Below, piece after piece: positions 33,133 to 39,593 of a stretch of DNA of 46,315 bases. Origin of the DNA: Pyrinomonadaceae bacterium (GTDB taxonomy: Bacteria > Acidobacteriota > Blastocatellia > Pyrinomonadales > Pyrinomonadaceae); assembly GCA_014380365.1 (NCBI GenBank), contig JACMJZ010000017.1, positions 1 through 46,315 on the forward strand, written 5' to 3'. Below the pieces are notes generated by a model. It saw only the letters and a list, made by a program, of their open reading frames with translations. It was not told where the DNA came from and searched no databases. Numbering within the stretch: the stretch's first letter is position 1; every line of letters starts with the position of its first letter. The translations under genes were made by a program, and so were the position numbers.

Positions 33133-33522
33133 ATGTTCTGTCCAGTTTGCGAATCCGAGTATCAGGATGGCATCACTCGTTGTCCCGATGACGATTCAGA
33201 GTTAGTCGTACGCCTGACGTCTGAGAATACAGTTCACGACAGGAGTGAAGCAAAATTCGTCCCCCTGCACCACCTCGGTTCACCCGCGGAAGCGGAAATG
33301 GTGAACGACATCCTGGTTCAGAATGGAATTCGGGCGGCAGTTCAATCAGGCGGGGCTGATGCGCTTTCGCCTTTGCTCTCCAGCACGTCGCCAGGCGCCA
33401 CAATACTCGTGGATGAGCGTGATTTCGATCGGGCCAAGGACCTCTATGCGGCGTTCTTTGGCGATGACATGAGTCCACTCACCGGCGGGTCCGCAGAAAC
33501 GGACGACGCGGAAGAAGAATAA
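33133..33522 (+). CDS. Zinc-ribbon plus DUF2007 protein
   Basis: 129 residues. It begins with a zinc-ribbon half (MFCPVCESEY ... TRCPDDD). The rest fits the DUF2007 'putative signal transducing protein' domain: FVPLHHLGSPAEAEMVNDILVQNGI, then TILVDERDFDRAKDLYAAFF. A perfect GGGAGG lies 7 bases before the ATG. DUF2007 is related to PII-like folds; the molecular role is not known. Confidence 0.8.
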   Translation: MFCPVCESEYQDGITRCPDDDSELVVRLTSENTVHDRSEAKFVPLHHLGSPAEAEMVNDILVQNGIRAAVQSGGADALSPLLSSTSPGATILVDERDFDRAKDLYAAFFGDDMSPLTGGSAETDDAEEE

Positions 33523-33594
33523 AGTTCAGAGTTCAACCTTCAGGTTGCGTGTTGGGGTACACAAGCTAAAGCTTGAACTCTGAACTGCTTGAAT
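33522..33594. repeat. Palindromic intergenic repeat before cutA (TTGAACT family)
   Basis: The left arm near 33522-33547 and right arm near 33563-33590 form an imperfect hairpin. 33562-33594 is identical over 33 bases to 23123-23155 before scpB. It ends 3 bases before the cutA ATG. Confidence 0.85.
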
Positions 33595-33597
33595 CTC

Positions 33598-33948
33598 ATG
33601 AACGCCACACAGCAGGACGCAATCGTAGTTTTCATCACCGCCGGCAACAGGGATGAAGCGGTGCGCTTAGCTGAGATGTTGGTTGAAGCGGGCCTCGCCG
33701 CGTGTGTCCAGATTCTGCCGGGCGTGGAATCGGTCTACCGCTGGCAGGGCCAGGTCGAGCGGCAGGAGGAAGTCTTGCTGCTGGTTAAGACTTTGAGATC
33801 AAAATTCGCCGAGCTGGTAAGGGAAGTGCGCGCGCTTCACAGCTATGAGACACCGGAAATCGTCGGCGTTCCCATCGCGCTCGGGTCCGGACCATACCTG
33901 GAGTGGTTGAGGGCGAGCGTAGCCGGTGGAGAGGCGGGACCAGATTAA
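33598..33948 (+). CDS. cutA: Divalent-cation tolerance protein CutA
   Basis: 116 residues from the ATG at 33598. An in-frame TTG at 33589 lies inside the repeat and is rejected. CutA is a PII-like trimer linked to copper tolerance in E. coli. Signatures: VVFITAGNRDEAVRLAEMLVEAGLAACVQ in part, YRWQGQVERQEEVLLLVKT, and LHSYETPEIVGVPI. No ribosome-binding site is visible because the repeat abuts the start. Its stop overlaps the stop of the convergent LOG gene by 3 to 4 bases. Confidence 0.93.
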   Translation: MNATQQDAIVVFITAGNRDEAVRLAEMLVEAGLAACVQILPGVESVYRWQGQVERQEEVLLLVKTLRSKFAELVREVRALHSYETPEIVGVPIALGSGPYLEWLRASVAGGEAGPD

Positions 33949-34715
33949 GGTTTTTCACCGCCTCGAGAAGGATCAGCGATTTCGGAAATCAGATGATTCC
34001 CCATCCTCAGAGAACTTTGACTGGCCACGATAATTTGCACCACTTCCGCAGGAGAATCAGTCAGGTGTAACCGTCGCAGGTCCTCTTCCGTGACCTTGCC
34101 GTCCCTCAAGGCGTAGTCGCGAATCCAGTTTAGCAGTCCATTCCAATAGTCTGATCCAAACAACACCACCGGAAAGTTTCGAATCTTCTGCGTTTGAATT
34201 AGCGTCAGCGCCTCGAATAGTTCGTCGAGGGTGCCGAAGCCGCCGGGAAAAATAATAAAACCCAGGCTGTATTTGACGAACATCATCTTGCGCACGAAGA
34301 AGTATTTAAACTTCAGGCCTTTGGTCAGGTACGGATTGGATCCTTGCTCAAAGGGCAACTCGATATTGCAGCCGATGGAGAGTCCGCCGGCGTCAAACGC
34401 GCCGCGGTTCGCAGCCTCCATGATGCCCGGGCCGCCGCCTGTGATTACGGCGAAGCCAGCGCGCGCCAACAACGCGGCAGTTTCCTGCGCGGCTGCGTAG
34501 TCCGGATCATCTTTGCTGGTGCGCGCGGAACCAAAGATCGATATCCCGCGGCTAAGGGTGGCGAGTTCGTCGAAGCCAGTTACAAACTCCCCCATGATGC
34601 GGAAAACCCGCCACGTGTCGGTATGGGTAAACTCATCCGGGCCAGGACTCTCGAGAAGTTGCTCATCCTGCGTAGTGCCCGCAGCGTGCTCATCAGGTTC
34701 TTTTGGATCGGCCAC
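33945..34715 (-). CDS. LOG-family protein (TIGR00730-type phosphoribohydrolase)
   Basis: A 256-residue Rossmann-fold enzyme of the lysine-decarboxylase-like LOG family, which removes ribose-5-phosphate from nucleoside monophosphates (cytokinin activation in plants). Motifs: ISIFGSARTSKDDP, VITGGGPGIMEAANRGA, and the signature FPGGFGTLDELFEALTL. The N-terminal 30 residues are acidic and variable. It is the last gene of a minus-strand set with fabI (12-base gap) and a DUF4919 gene. The substrate in bacteria is uncertain. Confidence 0.9.
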   Translation of the reverse strand: MADPKEPDEHAAGTTQDEQLLESPGPDEFTHTDTWRVFRIMGEFVTGFDELATLSRGISIFGSARTSKDDPDYAAAQETAALLARAGFAVITGGGPGIMEAANRGAFDAGGLSIGCNIELPFEQGSNPYLTKGLKFKYFFVRKMMFVKYSLGFIIFPGGFGTLDELFEALTLIQTQKIRNFPVVLFGSDYWNGLLNWIRDYALRDGKVTEEDLRRLHLTDSPAEVVQIIVASQSSLRMGNHLISEIADPSRGGEKP

Positions 34716-34727
34716 TATTGATTTCCC

Positions 34728-35492
34728 TCATATTCCCATGATGTTGTATCCGCAATCGACATAGATAACTTCGCCGGTGATCGCCGAGGCCATTGAACTA
34801 CAAAGAAAGAGCGCGGTGTTGCCAACTTCACGAGGTTCAACGTTGCGACGCAACGGCGCTTTCTCGGCGGCGTGCTTCAACATTGAACTGAAATCTCCTA
34901 CGCCACGTGCCGAGAGTGTTTGAATGGGACCCGCGCTGATGGCATTGACACGTATGTTGCGCGGTCCGAGATCGTGCGCCAGGTAGCGCGTACTTGCCTC
35001 CAGTGCAGCCTTCGCAACTCCCATGATGTTGTAGCCCGCGACCACCTTCTCCGCGCCGTAATAGGTCATGCAAACAATGCTGCCGCCTTCTGTCATCAGT
35101 GGAGTTGCCGCGCGCGCGAGTTGCGCTAGTGAGTAAGCGCTAATCTCAAGTGCGGTGACGAATGCTTCGCGGCTGGTGTCGAGAAACTCGCCGTTGAGAG
35201 CTTCGCGTGGGGCATACGCGATGCTGTGGATCAGAAAATCGAGCCGGCCAAACTCCTTCCCGACACGCCTGAAGGTCTCATCCACTTCTTCCTGCTTCGT
35301 GACGTCGCACGGGATTAGGAGTGAACCCGGCATGGCGTCGTTTGTCAGGCCTTCGACGTTCTCCTTGAGCCGATCACCTTGATAGGTGAACGCTAAACGA
35401 GCTCCAGCCGCATGCAGCGCCTGCGCTGTGGCCCAGGCAATGGAGCGTTTGTTGGCAACACCGAAGATGATTCCGAATTTGTTTTGCAGCAT
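34728..35492 (-). CDS. fabI: Enoyl-[acyl-carrier-protein] reductase (NADH), FabI type
   Basis: Catalyses the last reduction in each fatty-acid elongation cycle. 254 residues. The nucleotide site GVANKRSIAWATAQAL is typical of FabI, and the active-site pattern YGAEKVVAGYNIMGVAKAALE carries the catalytic Tyr and Lys (YNIMGVAK). The end, GEVIYVDCGYNIMGI, is the usual FabI tail. The ATG at 35492 matches family N-termini (MLQNKFGIIFGV). A GTG six codons upstream (35510) overlaps the preceding gene by 4 bases and is possible. Confidence 0.94.
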   Translation of the reverse strand: MLQNKFGIIFGVANKRSIAWATAQALHAAGARLAFTYQGDRLKENVEGLTNDAMPGSLLIPCDVTKQEEVDETFRRVGKEFGRLDFLIHSIAYAPREALNGEFLDTSREAFVTALEISAYSLAQLARAATPLMTEGGSIVCMTYYGAEKVVAGYNIMGVAKAALEASTRYLAHDLGPRNIRVNAISAGPIQTLSARGVGDFSSMLKHAAEKAPLRRNVEPREVGNTALFLCSSMASAITGEVIYVDCGYNIMGI

Positions 35493-35506
35493 TAAGTCTA
35501 CACGCC

Positions 35507-36178
35507 TCACTTCTTTGTTCGCCTACATCCGCCGAAGAAACTAGTGATGTCAAAGTATACCGATACTTGCTTGTCAGTTTTCGTGTCACGGCCGGATAGG
35601 ACATCGTAGACTCTGTCATTTTCGGTCAACAAGGCCTGAGAACTTGTTTTGTATCCGAGCTGATTCATGATGAAGTACTCTTCCCTAATGGAGAGAACGC
35701 GATAGGCGGTTTTCGCGGTCTTTCCGTCCCCGGACGTAAGCAGAGCGTTGAGCAGCTTGTCCGCGATCTCTTTATGGAAGTCAGCCTTGGCCTTGTTGTT
35801 TAGGGTTCGGTAAGCATCCTCGGCGGCGCGATGTAATCCAATTTGGACGAACTCGTAATCGAGCACCACCTCGACCAGCTCGACAGCCTTGGGATAGTCC
35901 TTGGCTTCGAAAGCCGCGACCATTGCGTCCCTATTGGGAGCATCAGTCTTGGCCTTATCGTCGCAAAGCCATTCCCCAAAGGAATCGCGGAGGCTAATGA
36001 AGTCCACACCCATATCGCCGCGCTTCACGCGCTCAACGAGTTGGGCGTACTTCGAGCCATCGGTTTCAAGTTTCTGCGCCTTTGGGGTCGCAGCTTCAGG
36101 CTTCTCTGGCGTTTGTCCAGTCGCCAGCGAATAAGCGCTCAGCAGAAACAAAGCGAGAAGAAACGTTCTGATTCTCAT
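35507..36178 (-). CDS. Secreted DUF4919-like protein
   Basis: 223 residues with a signal peptide (RTFLLALFLLSAYSLATGQ). The mature part fits DUF4919 from memory: MGVDFISLRDSFGEW, a helical TPR-like centre, TSGDGKTAKTAYRVLSIREEY, LGYKTSSQALL, YDVLSG and VSVYFDITSFFGG. The function is unknown. GGGAGG is 11 bases before the ATG. A TATAAC at 36214-36219 (minus strand) may be the -10 of a promoter for this gene, fabI and the LOG gene, though no good -35 was found. Confidence 0.75.
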   Translation of the reverse strand: MRIRTFLLALFLLSAYSLATGQTPEKPEAATPKAQKLETDGSKYAQLVERVKRGDMGVDFISLRDSFGEWLCDDKAKTDAPNRDAMVAAFEAKDYPKAVELVEVVLDYEFVQIGLHRAAEDAYRTLNNKAKADFHKEIADKLLNALLTSGDGKTAKTAYRVLSIREEYFIMNQLGYKTSSQALLTENDRVYDVLSGRDTKTDKQVSVYFDITSFFGGCRRTKK

Positions 36179-36248
36179 TTGTATGGACCCTCCCGGGAAC
36201 TTGCGCAGTATCAGTTATACCTGACTACAGGGCAAGCGATGAACCACA

Positions 36249-37958
36249 TCAGTGTTTGAAATGACGAATGCCAGTAAAGAGCATTGCGAGGTCAGTTTCG
36301 TCGCAAGCCGAGATGGCCTCCGCGTCGCGCATTGAGCCGCCGGGCTGAATCACAGCGGTGATGCCATGCTTCGCCGCTTCATCGATACCGTCGCGAAATG
36401 GGAAGAAGGCATCGGAGGCGAGCACCGATCCCGCGACCGGGAGTTGTGCGCGCATGGCGCCAAGCTTTACCGAATCCACCCGCGACATCTGGCCCGCGCC
36501 GACGCCAACCGTCTGGCCGTCGCGGGCGTAGACAATCGCATTCGACTTCGTGTGTTTGCAGACAGTCCAGGCGAAAAGTAGATCCCTGATTTCGTCTTCA
36601 GTCGGTTCGCGTTTAGTAACCACCTTCAATTGTTCTCGCGTTAGTTTGTGCGTGTCGCGGGTTTGTACCAGCATGCCTCCCGATATCTGTTTGTACTCGA
36701 GTATCTGCAGCTGTTCCGGCGCGGCGACATAAGGGCGCAAAACACGCAGGTTCTTTTTAGTTTTCAGGATTTCGAGTGCGTGCAGATCATAATCCGGTGC
36801 AATGATCACTTCAGTGAATATCTCAATGACCGCACGTGCCGCTGCTTCGTCAAGTGTGCGATTGAGGGCAACGATACCTCCGAATGCTGAAACCGGATCC
36901 GTCGCCAGCGCGCGACGATAAGCCTCCTCGGCCGACTCTCCTAATGCTACACCCGCCGGGTTTGTATGCTTGATAATCGCGCAAGCCAGGTCATCAAAAT
37001 CACTGACGAGCTGCCACGCCGCATCGGCATCGACGTAGTTGTTAAATGACATCTCCTTACCGGCCAACAGGTCAGTATTCGCGACACCTCCGCTGATACC
37101 GATTTCGTATAGCGCCGCCGCTTGATGAGGATTTTCCCCGTAACGCAGAGAATTCTTTTTCTCTAAGGAGAAACCAGCGAAGTCTGGTAAGTCGGGGGTG
37201 CTGTCCATTGCCGCCAGCGGAATGTCCCTGCTAGCCTTGATACCAAACACGCTGAAAGAGCTGCGGCTCGACGCTCCTCCTTTACCCTCTCCCGATGCCT
37301 CGAAAACCGCATCCTGCAACGATTCTGGAAGGGTGCCCTCGGTCGAGGCGCCCATCAGGTAAGAAACAACAAGGGCATCATATTTCGCGGTTTGGGCGAA
37401 GGCGCTGGCCGCCAGTCCTGCGCGTGTCGCAAATGAGAGTTGGCCGGCATGCCGGTCCATTTCCGCGACTACTCCACGATAATTTTGCGGCGAGGCCACA
37501 ACAGCCACATCTCGGAAATTCTTTGCCGCCGATCGAATCATCGCGGGACCACCGATATCGATTTGCTCGATTGCTTCTTCGAGAGTCACGCCCTCACGAA
37601 CGATCGTCTCCTCAAAGGGATACAGATTCACAACCACCATGTCGATCGGCTCGATGCCGTATTCACGCATCGCTGCCTGATGCTCGGCGTTGTCACGAAT
37701 GCCGAGGAGCGCCCCATGAATCTTCGGATGGAGTGTCTTCACTCGCCCGTCCATCATTTCCGGAAAGCCGGTTACTTCAGAAACGTCGCGCACGTCGATG
37801 GCGGCGTCGCGCAGGGCTTTCGCGGTGCCGCCAGTGCTAATGATTTCCACGCCAAAGCTCTTCAGCTCGAGCGCGAAGTCAACGATGCCGGTTTTGTCCG
37901 AGACGCTGATTAGTGCGCGGCGAATTTTGCGCAGACCGGGTTCCTGGTTTTCAGCCAT
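36249..37958 (-). CDS. purH: Bifunctional AICAR formyltransferase/IMP cyclohydrolase
   Basis: Catalyses the last two steps of purine biosynthesis. 569 residues from the ATG at 37958; upstream in-frame starts lie within a palindromic repeat and are rejected. The N-terminal MGS-like cyclohydrolase domain has ALISVSDKTGIVDFA, VKTLHPKIHGALLG and GGPAMIRSAAKN. The C-terminal transformylase has SLRYGENPHQAA, IKHTNPAGVALG, SAFGGIVALNR, TVCKHTKSNAIVYA and GAGQMSRVDS. The protein is slightly longer than the E. coli enzyme. No other purine gene is nearby. Confidence 0.95.
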   Translation of the reverse strand: MAENQEPGLRKIRRALISVSDKTGIVDFALELKSFGVEIISTGGTAKALRDAAIDVRDVSEVTGFPEMMDGRVKTLHPKIHGALLGIRDNAEHQAAMREYGIEPIDMVVVNLYPFEETIVREGVTLEEAIEQIDIGGPAMIRSAAKNFRDVAVVASPQNYRGVVAEMDRHAGQLSFATRAGLAASAFAQTAKYDALVVSYLMGASTEGTLPESLQDAVFEASGEGKGGASSRSSFSVFGIKASRDIPLAAMDSTPDLPDFAGFSLEKKNSLRYGENPHQAAALYEIGISGGVANTDLLAGKEMSFNNYVDADAAWQLVSDFDDLACAIIKHTNPAGVALGESAEEAYRRALATDPVSAFGGIVALNRTLDEAAARAVIEIFTEVIIAPDYDLHALEILKTKKNLRVLRPYVAAPEQLQILEYKQISGGMLVQTRDTHKLTREQLKVVTKREPTEDEIRDLLFAWTVCKHTKSNAIVYARDGQTVGVGAGQMSRVDSVKLGAMRAQLPVAGSVLASDAFFPFRDGIDEAAKHGITAVIQPGGSMRDAEAISACDETDLAMLFTGIRHFKH

Positions 37959-37989
37959 ATTGTCGATTGGAATACTCGATTTTGGTTTT

Positions 37990-38060
37990 GTAGGACAGAC
38001 ATTCTTGTCTGTCACCGCCTTTTAGTCAAAACGAGGGACAGTCAGGAATGCCTGTCCTAC
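37990..38060. repeat. Palindromic intergenic repeat (GTAGGACAGACATTC family), copy 1
   Basis: Arms 37990-38013 and 38037-38060 are 24 bases each with few mismatches (GTAGGACAG ... CTGTCCTAC). It lies between the VWFA gene and purH. Its relative at 39434-39573 carries an internal insert. Confidence 0.88.
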
Positions 38061-38068
38061 CTCGGTAG

Positions 38069-39139
38069 TCACTTGGCAACCTTCAGGGCTTCGCGCGGCC
38101 TCTCGACGGAAAACTCTTGAGTGCGCGAATAACCCAGCCGGCCAACCTGGTATTCATAACCCGAAGGCAGGCTGAGTGAAAAGCGGTGCTTCCGGCCATC
38201 GTTGGCCGCATCGCCAAGATAGAAACCAAGAAGATATTGGCTTTTTATATCATCTTCAATCGCCTGAAAGATCGGTGTCAGGTCCTGGTTTCGTTGAGGC
38301 GCGAGGGCCGATCGCGCGTCGCCAACCAGAAAATACTTGCCGCCGGTTTTCTCTGCCAGTGCCCGAAACCCCTTTGCAGGGGAACGGACTGCCAGTCGTC
38401 CATCGCGGGGCTCGAACAGCGGCAAGTGAATCACATAGAAAGAAACCCGCTTCTTTAGTGCGGTTTCAAATATGGAGGTGGGCTTGATCGTGCTGACATT
38501 ATCGAGTCCGTCACTAATCAGTATGACAATCCGTCGTTCGGAGCGGACGAGGGGCAGGCTGTCGAAGGCGTCGACCGCAGCTGCGGCCGCGTTGAATATC
38601 GCGGTATGCCGGTTAGCTTGGGCGGGAAAGTTGAAAGCCTCCCGCAGCGTGTTCGCATCGCGACCAAATGGAGCGACCAGCGACGGCGTTTCAGAGAATC
38701 GGATGACGGCCACTCGCGATTTCTCGCTGAACCGACCAAACAGCGCGAGGGCCGCACCTCGCTGCTGGGAAACAATCTCGCGCAAACTGCCGGATTGGTC
38801 GAGGGCGAACACAAGAGCAACTCGATCCACCCCTTGATAAAAATACAATCCAGTAGTGACGTGATCCTTGTCTTTAAGTGTTAGATCCTGTTCCGTGAGC
38901 GTGGTTGCTACCAGTCCACGCTTGTCTCGAATGCGCACGGGGAAGAGCAGGAGATCCGTGTTCACTCGTACCACTTCTTCTTGGGGAGGTTCCGCTTGCT
39001 GAGCGAGCACACTATGTCGAAGCGGGATGACGACGAGCAGCAGACAAGTAAAGGAGATAAAAACGCGCGGAGAGCAACCCAAGCGCGCCAGAATCGAAGC
39101 CCTGGAGGTTGGTGTGGGCGTTATGGCTGGCGTGAGCAT
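38069..39139 (-). CDS. VWFA-related acidobacterial secreted protein (TIGR03436-type)
   Basis: 356 residues. A long n-region and hydrophobic core (FISFTCLLLVVIPLRHSVLAQ) form a signal peptide of about 47 residues. The VWA domain (about 105-320) has the metal-site motif FALDQSGSLRE (DxSxS) and ILISDGLDN, plus TAIFNAAAAAVDAF. VRVNTDLLLFPVRIRDKRG before it is the hallmark of the VWFA-related family described in Acidobacteria. It starts 13 bases after a 25-codon membrane-peptide gene with which it shares a promoter. The partner is unknown; a cell-surface adhesion or sensing role is inferred. Confidence 0.88.
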   Translation of the reverse strand: MLTPAITPTPTSRASILARLGCSPRVFISFTCLLLVVIPLRHSVLAQQAEPPQEEVVRVNTDLLLFPVRIRDKRGLVATTLTEQDLTLKDKDHVTTGLYFYQGVDRVALVFALDQSGSLREIVSQQRGAALALFGRFSEKSRVAVIRFSETPSLVAPFGRDANTLREAFNFPAQANRHTAIFNAAAAAVDAFDSLPLVRSERRIVILISDGLDNVSTIKPTSIFETALKKRVSFYVIHLPLFEPRDGRLAVRSPAKGFRALAEKTGGKYFLVGDARSALAPQRNQDLTPIFQAIEDDIKSQYLLGFYLGDAANDGRKHRFSLSLPSGYEYQVGRLGYSRTQEFSVERPREALKVAK

Positions 39140-39152
39140 GCAGCCGTTCGGT

Positions 39153-39230
39153 TTAAAAGAAAAAGCGACCGAAAAGCAGAATACTCAGAATCACTATGAT
39201 TGTGATTACGATGATCTTGACCAGGCTCAT
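39153..39230 (-). CDS. 25-residue single-pass membrane peptide upstream of the VWFA gene
   Basis: The minus strand reads MSLVKIIVITIIVILSIL followed by LFGRFFF and TAA. It is a nearly pure membrane helix with one Lys near the start and one Arg near the end. AAGGA lies about 7 bases before the ATG, and a TTGACA-N17-TAGAAT promoter lies about 60 bases upstream. The VWFA start follows 13 bases after the stop. Together these make a real small gene likely despite its size. The function is unknown; small membrane peptides often modulate or anchor neighbours. Confidence 0.62.
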   Translation of the reverse strand: MSLVKIIVITIIVILSILLFGRFFF

Positions 39231-39290
39231 TACTAATTCCTTAACAGTTCAAAGGGGCCAAGAGTTAGGTAACAGTTGGGGTGACAGCTC

Positions 39291-39319
39291 ATTCTAAGAG
39301 CGCCCGCTGTGGCTGTCAA
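39291..39319 (-). promoter_or_regulatory. Strong promoter for the small-peptide/VWFA operon
   Basis: On the minus strand TTGACA (39319-39314), a 17-base spacer, and TAGAAT (39296-39291). The predicted start of transcription is near 39284, giving a leader of about 55 bases to the 25-codon gene. Confidence 0.7.
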
Positions 39320-39433
39320 TCGAAGGATCGGTGCGAACCTACCTCACTGAGCCCGCGAATAACGGCGACTGCTTCAAGTTTTCAAGACCATAGCATTACG
39401 AACGCATCACTGCGGCGGTTCCGCGAATTACAA

Positions 39434-39573
39434 GTAGGACAGACATTCCTGTCTGTCCAATGGCCAAGCAGAAGCCCGACCGTTAGGGAGGGCTCCAACT
39501 GTTACCGAGCTTGCAGACGCGCGGGCTTCAGCTTGGAACTCCCAACGTTGACAGGCAGGAATGCCTGTCCTAC
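39434..39573. repeat. Composite palindromic element (GTAGGACAGACATTC family with nested repeat), copy 2
   Basis: The outer 24-base arms (39434-39457 and 39550-39573) match the family at 37990. The loop holds a second palindrome with arms GAAGCCCG (39471-39478) and CGGGCTTC (39522-39529). Its AGCCCGACCG-containing core matches the repeat at 20144. One element appears to have landed inside another. Confidence 0.8.
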
Positions 39574-39593
39574 TAAAACAGAGACGTTCGTCC

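Larger units (their letters stand above)
39231..39593. other. Gene-free region between the TonB receptor and the VWFA operon
   Basis: No gene is supported. It holds the promoter of the VWFA operon (39291-39319) and a composite palindromic element (39434-39573). I see nothing in 39320-39433 beyond ordinary sequence. Confidence 0.6.

Noticed and set aside
37959-38015. Longer purH N-terminus starting at 38015
   Set aside because: The extra codons are encoded by the palindromic repeat at 37990-38060, and family alignment from memory begins near the ATG at 37958.
39548-39576. TTGACA-N17-TACTAA promoter on the plus strand
   Set aside because: It lies in the right arm of the palindromic element and no plus-strand gene follows.
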